Assembly (NCBI GenBank): GCA_937967955.1
Contig: CALBUB010000011.1
Location: 1-38,547, forward strand
Reading direction: 5' to 3'
From: an uncultured Bacillota bacterium
Lineage (GTDB): Bacteria; Bacillota; Clostridia; Tissierellales; Tepidimicrobiaceae
DNA: 38,547 nucleotides
Below the pieces are notes generated by a model. The model had not been told where the DNA came from and made no database searches. It worked only from the letters and a program-made list of their open reading frames with translations. Positions 31,619-38,547 of the stretch are shown one piece after another. Every line of letters begins with the position of its first letter. Within the stretch, counting starts at the first letter, position 1. A program made the position numbers and the translations under genes.

Positions 31619-32731
31619 TTGAATGTAGAAAGCATTAGGCTTATTAACTTTAGAAATTATAGGGATATATTTGTAAGCTTAAATAAAAAAACCAACATAT
31701 TTGTAGGGAAAAATGCCCAGGGAAAGACTAACCTTTTGGAGGCAATATACATTTGTGCAACTGGCAAATCCTTTAGAACTAATAAAGATAGAGAATTAAT
31801 CAGTTTTGATAAAGAGGCAGCCTATATAGGGGCTAAGGTGAAAGTTAATAATAAGGAAAAGCTGATAGAGATAAAATACGATCTAAGAAGCCAAAAAAGG
31901 ATAAGGCTTAATAAAATAGAACTTAAAAGCCAAAAAGAATTGGATAGCGGTTTAAATGTGGTAGTTTTTTCCCCAGAAGATTTAAAGCTGGTAAAAGGTG
32001 GGCCGGTAGAAAGAAGAAACTTTTTAGATATGAGTATATCCCAAATAAGACCTGTATATAAACACAAGCTAGCCAAGTACAATAAGATACTCCTTCAAAG
32101 AAATAATCTGTTGAAAACAGGAAAAGGGTTACAGGAAATAAAAAACCTACTGGACATATTTGACCTACAGTTGGTAAAAGTAGGCACCGATATAATTATA
32201 GCAAGATTAGAATTCATAAAAAGGCTATCCCAAATAGCCTTCCATGTTCATAGCAGTTTAACTAGGGGAGAAGAGAAAATCACCATAGGATATAGTCCCA
32301 CCATTGCCCTTAATGATAACGATAAAAAAGCTATAGAGAAAAATTTTATTCAACAGCTACATGCAAATAGGCAAAAAGATTTACAGCTAGGGGTAACTTC
32401 TATAGGCCCCCATAGGGATGATATTAATATAAGGCTAAATGGGAAGGATGCAAGAATATTTGCCTCCCAAGGTCAACAAAGGACCATAGTGTTGACTATT
32501 AAATTATGTGAAGTGGAAGTATTGAAGATGGAAAAGGGAGTATATCCAGTCTTATTATTAGATGATGTTTTTTCTGAATTGGATTCGGACAGGAGAAAGT
32601 ATTTAATTAAAGCTTTTAACAATTCACAGACCATAATTACTGCAACAGAAGTAATAGACTTAGAAGAATTATCTAATGTAGATAAAGCCATATTTTATAT
32701 AGAAAACGGAAAAATAAAGATGAAGGAGTAG
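31619..32731 (+). CDS. recF: DNA replication and repair protein RecF
   Basis: 370 residues from a TTG at 31619, with AGAGGTG 6 bases upstream; a GTG at 31610 lies within that ribosome site. ATP-binding loop FVGKNAQGKTNLLEAIYI at about 31-48, the RecF signature SQGQQRTIVL at about 285-294 and Walker B PVLLLDDVFSELD. RecF helps load RecA on gapped DNA with RecO and RecR. The gene lies in the usual dnaN-rlbA-recF-remB-gyrB string. Confidence 0.97.
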   Translation: MNVESIRLINFRNYRDIFVSLNKKTNIFVGKNAQGKTNLLEAIYICATGKSFRTNKDRELISFDKEAAYIGAKVKVNNKEKLIEIKYDLRSQKRIRLNKIELKSQKELDSGLNVVVFSPEDLKLVKGGPVERRNFLDMSISQIRPVYKHKLAKYNKILLQRNNLLKTGKGLQEIKNLLDIFDLQLVKVGTDIIIARLEFIKRLSQIAFHVHSSLTRGEEKITIGYSPTIALNDNDKKAIEKNFIQQLHANRQKDLQLGVTSIGPHRDDINIRLNGKDARIFASQGQQRTIVLTIKLCEVEVLKMEKGVYPVLLLDDVFSELDSDRRKYLIKAFNNSQTIITATEVIDLEELSNVDKAIFYIENGKIKMKE

Positions 32732-32736
32732 ATTTG

Positions 32737-33039
32737 ATGTTTTTGCACATAGGTGGAGATGACTATGTATTTAAGGACGATATAGTAGCCATTCTAGATA
32801 GGGACACTGTGAAAGCTTCTAAAGACACCAGTGCATTAATCGAAAAGATGGTAGAGAAGGGTTTATTAAAAAATGGAGAAGTAGATGATGTAAAGACTTA
32901 TATAATAACTTGCAAAAGAGGAAGGAATAACAGAGGAGAAAAGCAGTATTATCTATATACATCAAACATTTCAACTTCTACTCTATTGCGTAGGAATAAT
33001 AGATGGAAACAGGATTGGAGGTTAACAAAGTATGACTAA
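32737..33039 (+). CDS. remB: RemB/YaaB-family DNA-binding regulator (DUF370)
   Basis: 100 residues from the ATG at 32737, with AAGGAG 8 bases upstream. The family core is FLHIGGDDYVFKDDIVAILD and VKTYIITCKRGRNN with YLYTSNISTSTLLRR. Bacillus YaaB (RemB) is about 81 residues; this one has a longer basic C-terminal tail (RNNRWKQDWRLTKYD). Relatives affect biofilm-matrix gene expression. Its last 8 bases overlap the gyrB start. Confidence 0.9.
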   Translation: MFLHIGGDDYVFKDDIVAILDRDTVKASKDTSALIEKMVEKGLLKNGEVDDVKTYIITCKRGRNNRGEKQYYLYTSNISTSTLLRRNNRWKQDWRLTKYD

Positions 33040-34942
33040 AGAAAACAATAAAAGGAATTATACAGCTAAAGATATCCAGGTATTAACAGGTTTGGAGCCA
33101 GTTAGGAAAAGGCCAGGAATGTATATTGGTAGTACTGGCCCTAGAGGTTTACACCATTTAGTATATGAAGTAGTAGATAATAGTATTGATGAAGCTTTAG
33201 CTGGAGTTTGTGATACCATCAATGTGATAATAGATAAAGATAATTCCATTACAGTGGAGGATAATGGTAGTGGTATACCTGTTGAAATCCATCCTCAAAC
33301 AGGAAAAAGTACAGTAGAAACAGTCCTTACAGTTCTCCATGCTGGAGGAAAATTTAATAACTCAGCCTATAAAGTATCTGGTGGTCTTCATGGAGTTGGG
33401 GTTTCAGTTGTTAATGCCCTATCTGAATGGTTAGTTGTAAAGGTAAAAAGAAATGGAAAGGAATACATGCAGAAGTTTCAAAGGGGAAAGCCTGTAACAG
33501 AACTAGAAGTAATTGGCCAGGCTTCTGGTACAGGGACTACAATAAGCTTTAAGCCTGATAAGGAGATATTTGATAGCATAGAGTTTGACTATGAAACACT
33601 ACAATATAGGCTTAGGGAAATGGCTTTCTTAAATAAAAAGGTTAAGATAACCTTAGAGGACAAAAGGACTGAAACTAAAGAAGTATTCTACTATGAAGGT
33701 GGAATAAAATCCTTTGTAGAGTATTTAAACAAAAATAAAACTCCTATACAAAGGGATATATTATACTTTGAAGCTAAAAAGGATGATGTGCTAGTAGAGC
33801 TGGCAATGCAGTATACAGACTCCTATTCAGAAAATATATATACTTTTGCCAACAATATAAATACAGAAGAAGGTGGCTTCCACTTAAGCGGTTTAAGAAC
33901 AGCCTTAACTAGGGTAATGAATGACTACGGCAGAAAGTATAACTACCTAAAAGAGAGAGACGATAATCTTCAAGGAGAAGACGTAAGAGAGGGATTGACT
34001 GCTGTATTATCTGTTAAACTGCCAAATCCTCAATTTGAAGGCCAAACTAAAACTAAACTTGGAAATAGTGAGATAAAGGGGATTGTAGAATCTATTGCTT
34101 ATGACCATATAAGTGCTTTCCTAGAAGAAAATCCAAGTGAAGGTAAGAATATAATGGAGAAGGCAATCAATGCAGCAAGGGCCAGGGAAGCTGCAAAGAA
34201 AGCCAGGGAGATTTCTAGAAAGAGAAGTATTTTAGATAATACAACATTGCCCGGGAAACTGGCAGATTGTCAGGAAGATAATGTAGAAGTTACAGAAATA
34301 TTCTTAGTAGAGGGAGATTCAGCTGGTGGTAGTGCAAAGCAAGGAAGAGATAGAAGGAATCAGGCTATACTTCCCCTAAGGGGTAAGATAATGAATGTTG
34401 AAAAGGCTAGACTAGATAAAATATTAGAATATGAAGAGATAAGATCCATGGTAGCAGCCTTTGGAACTGGCATAGGAAAAGACTTTGATATAAGCAAACT
34501 AAGATATGGAAAGATAATAATAATGACAGACGCAGATGTGGATGGAGCCCATATTAGGACTTTACTTTTAACCTTCTTCTATAGATATATGAGACCTTTA
34601 ATAGAAAATGGGAATATTTATATAGCTCAACCTCCCCTTTATAAGGTATCAAAAGGAAGGAAGGAGTATTATGTATATAGCGACCAAGAATTAGAGGAAC
34701 TACTGAAAAAAATAGGAAGAAACAACTATACAATCCAGAGATACAAAGGTTTGGGAGAGATGAATCCAGAACAACTTTGGGAAACCACAATGGATCCAGA
34801 AAAGAGAATACTATTAAAGGTAAATATTGAAGATGCAATGGTGGCAGATGAGATATTTACTACACTAATGGGCAATAAGGTAAAACCTAGAAGAGAGTTC
34901 ATCCAGAAGAATGCAAAACAAGTTAGAAACCTAGACATATAG
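33032..34942 (+). CDS. gyrB: DNA gyrase subunit B
   Basis: 636 residues. The GHKL ATPase starts with TGLEPVRKRPGMYIGSTG and has VYEVVDNSIDEAL (N box) and GGLHGVGVSVVNAL. The TOPRIM part has LVEGDSAGGSAKQGRDRRNQ, then ILPLRGKIMNVEKA and MTDADVDGAHIRTLLL; the C-terminus has IQRYKGLGEMNPEQLWETTM. It provides ATP-driven supercoiling with GyrA. The ATG at 33032 is within the end of remB and is preceded by GGAGG. Confidence 0.98.
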   Translation: MTKENNKRNYTAKDIQVLTGLEPVRKRPGMYIGSTGPRGLHHLVYEVVDNSIDEALAGVCDTINVIIDKDNSITVEDNGSGIPVEIHPQTGKSTVETVLTVLHAGGKFNNSAYKVSGGLHGVGVSVVNALSEWLVVKVKRNGKEYMQKFQRGKPVTELEVIGQASGTGTTISFKPDKEIFDSIEFDYETLQYRLREMAFLNKKVKITLEDKRTETKEVFYYEGGIKSFVEYLNKNKTPIQRDILYFEAKKDDVLVELAMQYTDSYSENIYTFANNINTEEGGFHLSGLRTALTRVMNDYGRKYNYLKERDDNLQGEDVREGLTAVLSVKLPNPQFEGQTKTKLGNSEIKGIVESIAYDHISAFLEENPSEGKNIMEKAINAARAREAAKKAREISRKRSILDNTTLPGKLADCQEDNVEVTEIFLVEGDSAGGSAKQGRDRRNQAILPLRGKIMNVEKARLDKILEYEEIRSMVAAFGTGIGKDFDISKLRYGKIIIMTDADVDGAHIRTLLLTFFYRYMRPLIENGNIYIAQPPLYKVSKGRKEYYVYSDQELEELLKKIGRNNYTIQRYKGLGEMNPEQLWETTMDPEKRILLKVNIEDAMVADEIFTTLMGNKVKPRREFIQKNAKQVRNLDI

Positions 34943-34981
34943 TAGACGTTCTAAGTGCCAATAAACCAAGGAGGGATTCAG

Positions 34982-37417
34982 TTGAACAACGAAGGGAGCA
35001 ACGTAAACAACATAATTAACATAAATATAGAAGATGAAATGAAAAAATCTTACCTAGACTACGCCATGTCGGTAATTGTAAGTAGGGCTTTGCCTGATGT
35101 AAGGGACGGGCTAAAGCCTGTTCATAGAAGAATACTGTATGCCATGAATGAGTTAGGTAATACCCCAGACAAACCCTATAGGAAATCTGCTAGGGTAGTA
35201 GGGGATGTACTGGGTAAATACCATCCCCATGGGGATAGTTCTGTCTATGATGCTATGGTTAGACTTGCTCAGGATTTTAACACCAGATATCCATTAGTAG
35301 ATGGCCATGGAAACTTTGGTTCTATAGATGGTGATAGCCCTGCAGCTATGCGTTATACTGAAGTGAGAATGACAAAAATTGCCATGGAAATGCTCAGGGA
35401 TATAAACAAAGACACTATAGATTATAGGCCTAACTTTGATGAAACATTAAAAGAACCTGTGGTATTGCCTTCTAGATTTCCAAATCTATTGGTAAATGGT
35501 TCCTCAGGTATAGCCGTTGGAATGGCTACTAATATTCCACCCCATAATTTAAGAGAAGTAATAGATGGCCTTGTGATGCTTATAGATGAACCTGACACTA
35601 CTGTAGATGAACTAATGAAAGTAATTAAAGGGCCAGATTTTCCAACTGGTGCAATGATAATGGGTACTGATGGAATAAAAGCTGCCTTTAGAACAGGCAG
35701 GGGCAAAATCCAGCTTAGAGCTGTAGCCAATATTGAGGAGACCACAAGGGGAAGGCAGAGGATTGTAGTAACTGAAATACCCTATCAAGTAAATAAGGCA
35801 AACCTTATTGAGAAAATAGCTGAGCTAGTCAGGGATAAGAAAATAGAAGGCATATCAGACCTAAGGGATGAATCTGATAGAGAAGGTATGAGGATTGTAA
35901 TAGAACTTAAGAGAGATGCAAATCCTAATGTGGTCCTTAACAACCTATACAAACAAACCCAATTACAAACAACTTTTGGAGTAATAATGTTGGCCTTGGT
36001 AGATGATGAACCAAAGATATTAAACTTAAAACAGATGCTTACCCATTATATAGACTATCAAAAAGAAGTAGTTACAAGAAGGACCCAATATGATTTAAAT
36101 AAGGCTGAAGAAAGGGCCCACATAGTAGAAGGCTTAAAAATAGCCCTTGATCATATAGATGAAGTTATTAATATAATCAGAAGCTCTAAAGAAGAAGCTA
36201 CAGCAAAGAAAAGGCTTATGGAAAGCTTCGGCCTTTCAGAAAAGCAAGCTCAAGCCATCTTAGATATGAGGCTTAGAAGGTTAACAGGACTAGAAAGGGA
36301 AAAGCTTGAAGAAGAATATGAAGCACTAATTAAAGAGATAAATCGCCTTAAAGAAATATTAGCTAGCGAAAGGATACTATTAAATACAATCAAAGAAGAG
36401 CTATTAGAAATAAAGGAAAAGTATGGAGATGACAGAAGGACTAGGATAATGCCAGCAGTCGATGAAATAGATATAGAAGATATGATAGAAAAAGAAGATG
36501 TAATAATTACTCTAACCCATAATGGCTATATAAAGAGAATGCCTGAGTCAACTTATAGAACTCAAAGAAGGGGTGGTAAAGGAATTATAGGCCTTACAAC
36601 TAGGGAAAATGATTTTGTAGAGAACCTTTTAATTACTTCAACCCATGATACCATACTATTCTTTACAAATAAGGGTAAAGCTTATTTATTAAAGGCTTAT
36701 GAAATACCAGAAGGTAAAAGGCAGGCTAAGGGTACCAATATAGTAAACCTTCTAAACTTAGAAAGGGATGAAAATATAACTGCTGTTATTCCAATTGATG
36801 AATACAACCCAGAAAGCAATTTAATATTTGTAACTAAAAAAGGAAAAATAAAGAAAACTAAAATGCATCTATTTAAGAACATAAGAAGAAGTGGAATAAT
36901 AGCAATCAATTTACAAGAAGATGACGAACTAATCCAAGTAAGAGAAACAGATGGCACAAGAGAATTGATACTAGTTACTTCTAGAGGAATAGCCATCAGA
37001 TTTAGTGAAGAAGACGTCAGAGAAATGGGAAGAAATGCTACAGGAGTAAAAGCTATTACACTGGCTGATAATGATGAAGTTGTGGCAATGGATTTAGTTG
37101 AAGAAGGGAAGCAGCTGTTAGTAGTAAGTGAATACGGCTATGGAAAGAGGACTGAACTAGAGGAATACAGATGTCAAACTAGAGGAGGAAAGGGCTTAAA
37201 AACATATAATATAAAAGATAAAACAGGCTTATTGGTATCAGCTAAAGTAGTAGATGATGAAGACGAAATAATAATGATATCTAAAGCTGGAACAATAATA
37301 AGGCTTAATGCAAAAGATATATCTATTACTGGTAGGAGTACCCAAGGAGTAAAATTAATGAAAATAGAAGAAGATGATAGGATAATGGCCGTGGCAAAAT
37401 ATGTAGATAAGGAATAA
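34982..37417 (+). CDS. gyrA: DNA gyrase subunit A
   Basis: 811 residues from a TTG at 34982; AAGGAGG is 7 bases upstream, and the longer GTG frame at 34955 would place that ribosome site inside the gene. Catalytic tyrosine is Tyr125 in AAMRYTEVRM. The quinolone region reads HPHGDSSVYDAMVRLAQ, with the wild-type serine and aspartate (Ser86, Asp90). The C-terminal beta-pinwheel contains the GyrA box QRRGGKG, which separates gyrase from topoisomerase IV. An own terminator follows. Confidence 0.98.
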   Translation: MNNEGSNVNNIININIEDEMKKSYLDYAMSVIVSRALPDVRDGLKPVHRRILYAMNELGNTPDKPYRKSARVVGDVLGKYHPHGDSSVYDAMVRLAQDFNTRYPLVDGHGNFGSIDGDSPAAMRYTEVRMTKIAMEMLRDINKDTIDYRPNFDETLKEPVVLPSRFPNLLVNGSSGIAVGMATNIPPHNLREVIDGLVMLIDEPDTTVDELMKVIKGPDFPTGAMIMGTDGIKAAFRTGRGKIQLRAVANIEETTRGRQRIVVTEIPYQVNKANLIEKIAELVRDKKIEGISDLRDESDREGMRIVIELKRDANPNVVLNNLYKQTQLQTTFGVIMLALVDDEPKILNLKQMLTHYIDYQKEVVTRRTQYDLNKAEERAHIVEGLKIALDHIDEVINIIRSSKEEATAKKRLMESFGLSEKQAQAILDMRLRRLTGLEREKLEEEYEALIKEINRLKEILASERILLNTIKEELLEIKEKYGDDRRTRIMPAVDEIDIEDMIEKEDVIITLTHNGYIKRMPESTYRTQRRGGKGIIGLTTRENDFVENLLITSTHDTILFFTNKGKAYLLKAYEIPEGKRQAKGTNIVNLLNLERDENITAVIPIDEYNPESNLIFVTKKGKIKKTKMHLFKNIRRSGIIAINLQEDDELIQVRETDGTRELILVTSRGIAIRFSEEDVREMGRNATGVKAITLADNDEVVAMDLVEEGKQLLVVSEYGYGKRTELEEYRCQTRGGKGLKTYNIKDKTGLLVSAKVVDDEDEIIMISKAGTIIRLNAKDISITGRSTQGVKLMKIEEDDRIMAVAKYVDKE

Positions 37418-37447
37418 AAAACAGCTAATTTTAGCTGTTTTTTTCAT
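37416..37447 (+). terminator. Terminator after gyrA
   Basis: Stem AAAACAGCTAA/TTAGCTGTTTT (37418-37428, 37431-37441) with a two-base loop and seven T residues. It closes the dnaA-gyrA block. Confidence 0.92.
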
Positions 37448-37462
37448 TTCCTACTATTTTAC

Positions 37463-37491
37463 TTTACATTGACTTCTATTTATTGTAGAAT
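37463..37491 (+). promoter_or_regulatory. Sigma-A promoter of the rsbV-rsbW-sigma operon
   Basis: TTTACA (37463-37468), 17-base spacer, TAGAAT (37486-37491), 26 bases before the rsbV start. No sigma-B-type promoter is seen, so autoregulation from this gap is not supported. Confidence 0.55.
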
Positions 37492-37517
37492 TTAATTAAT
37501 GAAAAGGGGGGACTATT

Positions 37518-37835
37518 ATGTCTTTAAGTGTAAATATAGCTTTTAATGAAAAGGAAAATTTTTGGCTTGTAAAACCAAAAGGAGAAATTGACATATATAC
37601 ATCACCAGAATTTAATGAGAAGCTGGTAAAAGCTTTAAAGGATAAAAAAGCTGATATTGTAATAGATGGACAAGAGCTAGACTATTTAGATAGTACTGGC
37701 CTTGGTACTTTAATAAGCATATTTAAACTTTTAAAGGAAAATGGAAACAAGGTTTACATTAAGAATATAAAACCAAATATAAAGAAGCTATTTTATATTA
37801 CTGAGTTGGACAAGGTATTTATAATTGAGGAGTGA
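37518..37835 (+). CDS. Anti-sigma factor antagonist (STAS domain, RsbV/SpoIIAA-like)
   Basis: 105 residues, a single STAS domain. The phosphoacceptor is Ser59 in LDYLDSTGLGTLIS, the same position as in SpoIIAA. In its unphosphorylated form the protein would sequester the anti-sigma factor encoded next. GGGGGGACTATT precedes the ATG. Three genes follow one another with overlaps, the usual partner-switching operon. It could be either a stress (sigma-B) or sporulation (sigma-F) set; the stand-alone place after gyrA does not decide. Confidence 0.93.
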   Translation: MSLSVNIAFNEKENFWLVKPKGEIDIYTSPEFNEKLVKALKDKKADIVIDGQELDYLDSTGLGTLISIFKLLKENGNKVYIKNIKPNIKKLFYITELDKVFIIEE

Positions 37836-37840
37836 TAAAA

Positions 37841-38233
37841 ATGAGTAGGGATATATTTAAATTGTCCATTCCTGGGAAGCCTGATTATATTTCTGTAGCC
37901 AGATTAACATCTTCTGCTATAGCCAGTAAAGTAGGTTTAAACTTAGAAGAAATTGAAGATATAAAGGTATCCTTATCAGAAGCTTGTACTAATGCTTTAA
38001 AAAGAACAGACGAAATAAATATACAATTTGAAGTAGATGATGAAAAGTTTATTATGATAGTAGAAAATGTATCCTTTTCTCATAATAGTGAAGATAAATT
38101 GGCTAAAGAATTGGAAATGGGGATTCTTATTATGAAATCCCTAATGGATGAAGTAAAAATATCTGATAAAGGGGTTGAATTGATTAAGTATATAAAGGAT
38201 GGTAATAAAAATGATTATAAGCTATCAATCTGA
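37841..38233 (+). CDS. Anti-sigma factor/serine kinase (RsbW-like) with degenerate ATP box
   Basis: 130 residues from the ATG at 37841 (GAGGAG 8 bases upstream; a GTG at 37832 overlaps it). HATPase_c fold: N box LSEACTNAL with Glu47 and Asn51, and a C-terminal part GILIMKSLMDEVKI as in RsbW. The G1 box, usually D-x-G-x-G/S-F, reads VENVSFSHN, without the aspartate and glycine. Binding of the sigma factor may be kept while the kinase is weakened. It overlaps the sigma gene by 23 bases. Confidence 0.85.
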   Translation: MSRDIFKLSIPGKPDYISVARLTSSAIASKVGLNLEEIEDIKVSLSEACTNALKRTDEINIQFEVDDEKFIMIVENVSFSHNSEDKLAKELEMGILIMKSLMDEVKISDKGVELIKYIKDGNKNDYKLSI

Positions 38234-38547
38234 TATGAAGGAATTGGCAAAAGAAGATGTTAAAGCTCTATTTAAAAAATATAAAGAAACAAAAGATAAA
38301 AGTATAAGGGATTTTCTAATAGAAAAGCATTTATATATAGCAGAAATATTAGCTAAAAAATACGCAAATAGAGGAATTGAATATGATGATATATATCAAG
38401 TTGCATCTTTAGGCTTAATCTATGCAATAGATAGGTACGATGTAGATAAGGGATATGAATTTTCAAGTTTTGCTACCCCTACTATCATAGGTGAAATAAA
38501 AAAATACTTTAGAGATAAGGGGTGGGCTATAAAAGTTCCACGCAGAA
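38211..38547 (+). CDS. Sigma-70 family factor (SigB/SigF/SigG type), C-terminus beyond window
   Basis: 112 codons visible from the ATG at 38211, with AAGGATGG upstream. Sigma region 2 is clear: YANRGIEYDDIYQVASLGLI followed by AIDRYDVDKGYEFSSFATPTIIGEIKK, shown here by its ends only; then YFRDKGWAIKVPRR, the SigB/F/G spelling. Region 3 and 4 lie outside. Linkage to RsbV and RsbW shows control by partner switching. Which member of the family it is cannot be settled from this part. Confidence 0.9.
   Translation, partial: MIISYQSDMKELAKEDVKALFKKYKETKDKSIRDFLIEKHLYIAEILAKKYANRGIEYDDIYQVASLGLIYAIDRYDVDKGYEFSSFATPTIIGEIKKYFRDKGWAIKVPRR

Noticed and set aside
34246..34259. Noc-site-like ATTGCCCGGGAAAC inside gyrB
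   Set aside because: It encodes the highly conserved LPGKL segment of GyrB, so the codons explain the match.
1..38547. CRISPR arrays, tRNA or rRNA genes
   Set aside because: No spaced direct repeats were seen, and no cloverleaf or rRNA-like stretch was recognised in the gene-free gaps.

Overview
The window is the replication-origin neighbourhood of a low-GC Gram-positive chromosome. Evidence is the dnaA-dnaN-rlbA-recF-remB-gyrB-gyrA block on the right, the rpmH-rnpA-yidD-yidC-jag-mnmE-mnmG-rsmG-noc and parA-parB block on the left, A+T-rich codon use, strong AGGAGG ribosome sites and several TTG starts. The YyaC-type spore protein behind a forespore-type promoter, the DUF4446 and DUF6483 genes and an RsbV/RsbW/SigB-like operon suggest a spore-forming member of Clostridia or Tissierellia. 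That placement is inference; no rRNA gene is present.

Left to right: (1) 1-2.6 kb, accessory genes: an ArsR regulator cut by the window edge with a double operator, a VanZ-like membrane protein, an EamA transporter broken by a frameshift and a stop, and a GNAT acetyltransferase. (2) 2.8-6.3 kb, minus strand: walJ, an HtrA-type protease, a CxxH/CxxC mini-protein, surE and rlmH, resembling the Bacillus walJ-htrC-rlmH end but without walRK. (3) 6.4-13.3 kb: a yybP-ykoY (Mn2+) riboswitch with terminator driving a P2-type ATPase, a subtilisin without signal peptide, a LysM-G5-M23 cell-wall peptidase (opposite strand) with a WalR-like box in its leader, and yyaC. (4) 13.3-21.7 kb, minus strand: an unreported-length 51-residue ORF, a lipid kinase, DUF4446, a cysteine desulfurase-like enzyme, a cyclodeaminase-like protein, parB, parA, DUF6483, a GNAT, a decayed 1.3-kb stretch with a TnpB remnant, and noc. 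Four parS sites lie here, three of them 2-3 bp behind stop codons. (5) 21.9-28.05 kb: tRNA-modification, membrane-insertion and RNase P/L34 genes. (6) 28.1-30.2 kb: a bipartite oriC, with DnaA boxes on both sides of dnaA and a DnaA-trio-like array before dnaN. (7) 30.2-38.5 kb, plus strand: dnaN to gyrA, then the partner-switching operon running off the right edge.

Transcription diverges from oriC, so most genes run with the replication fork. The P-type ATPase, the subtilisin and yyaC on the left arm are head-on exceptions. Most of the window is conserved core biology. I found no convincing new multi-gene system; the points most worth a second look are the parS/stop-codon arrangement, the Mn2+ riboswitch on a P2-type ATPase, the WalR-like box, the DnaA-trio array, a Noc without the usual N-terminal helix, and an RsbW with a degenerate ATP-binding box.
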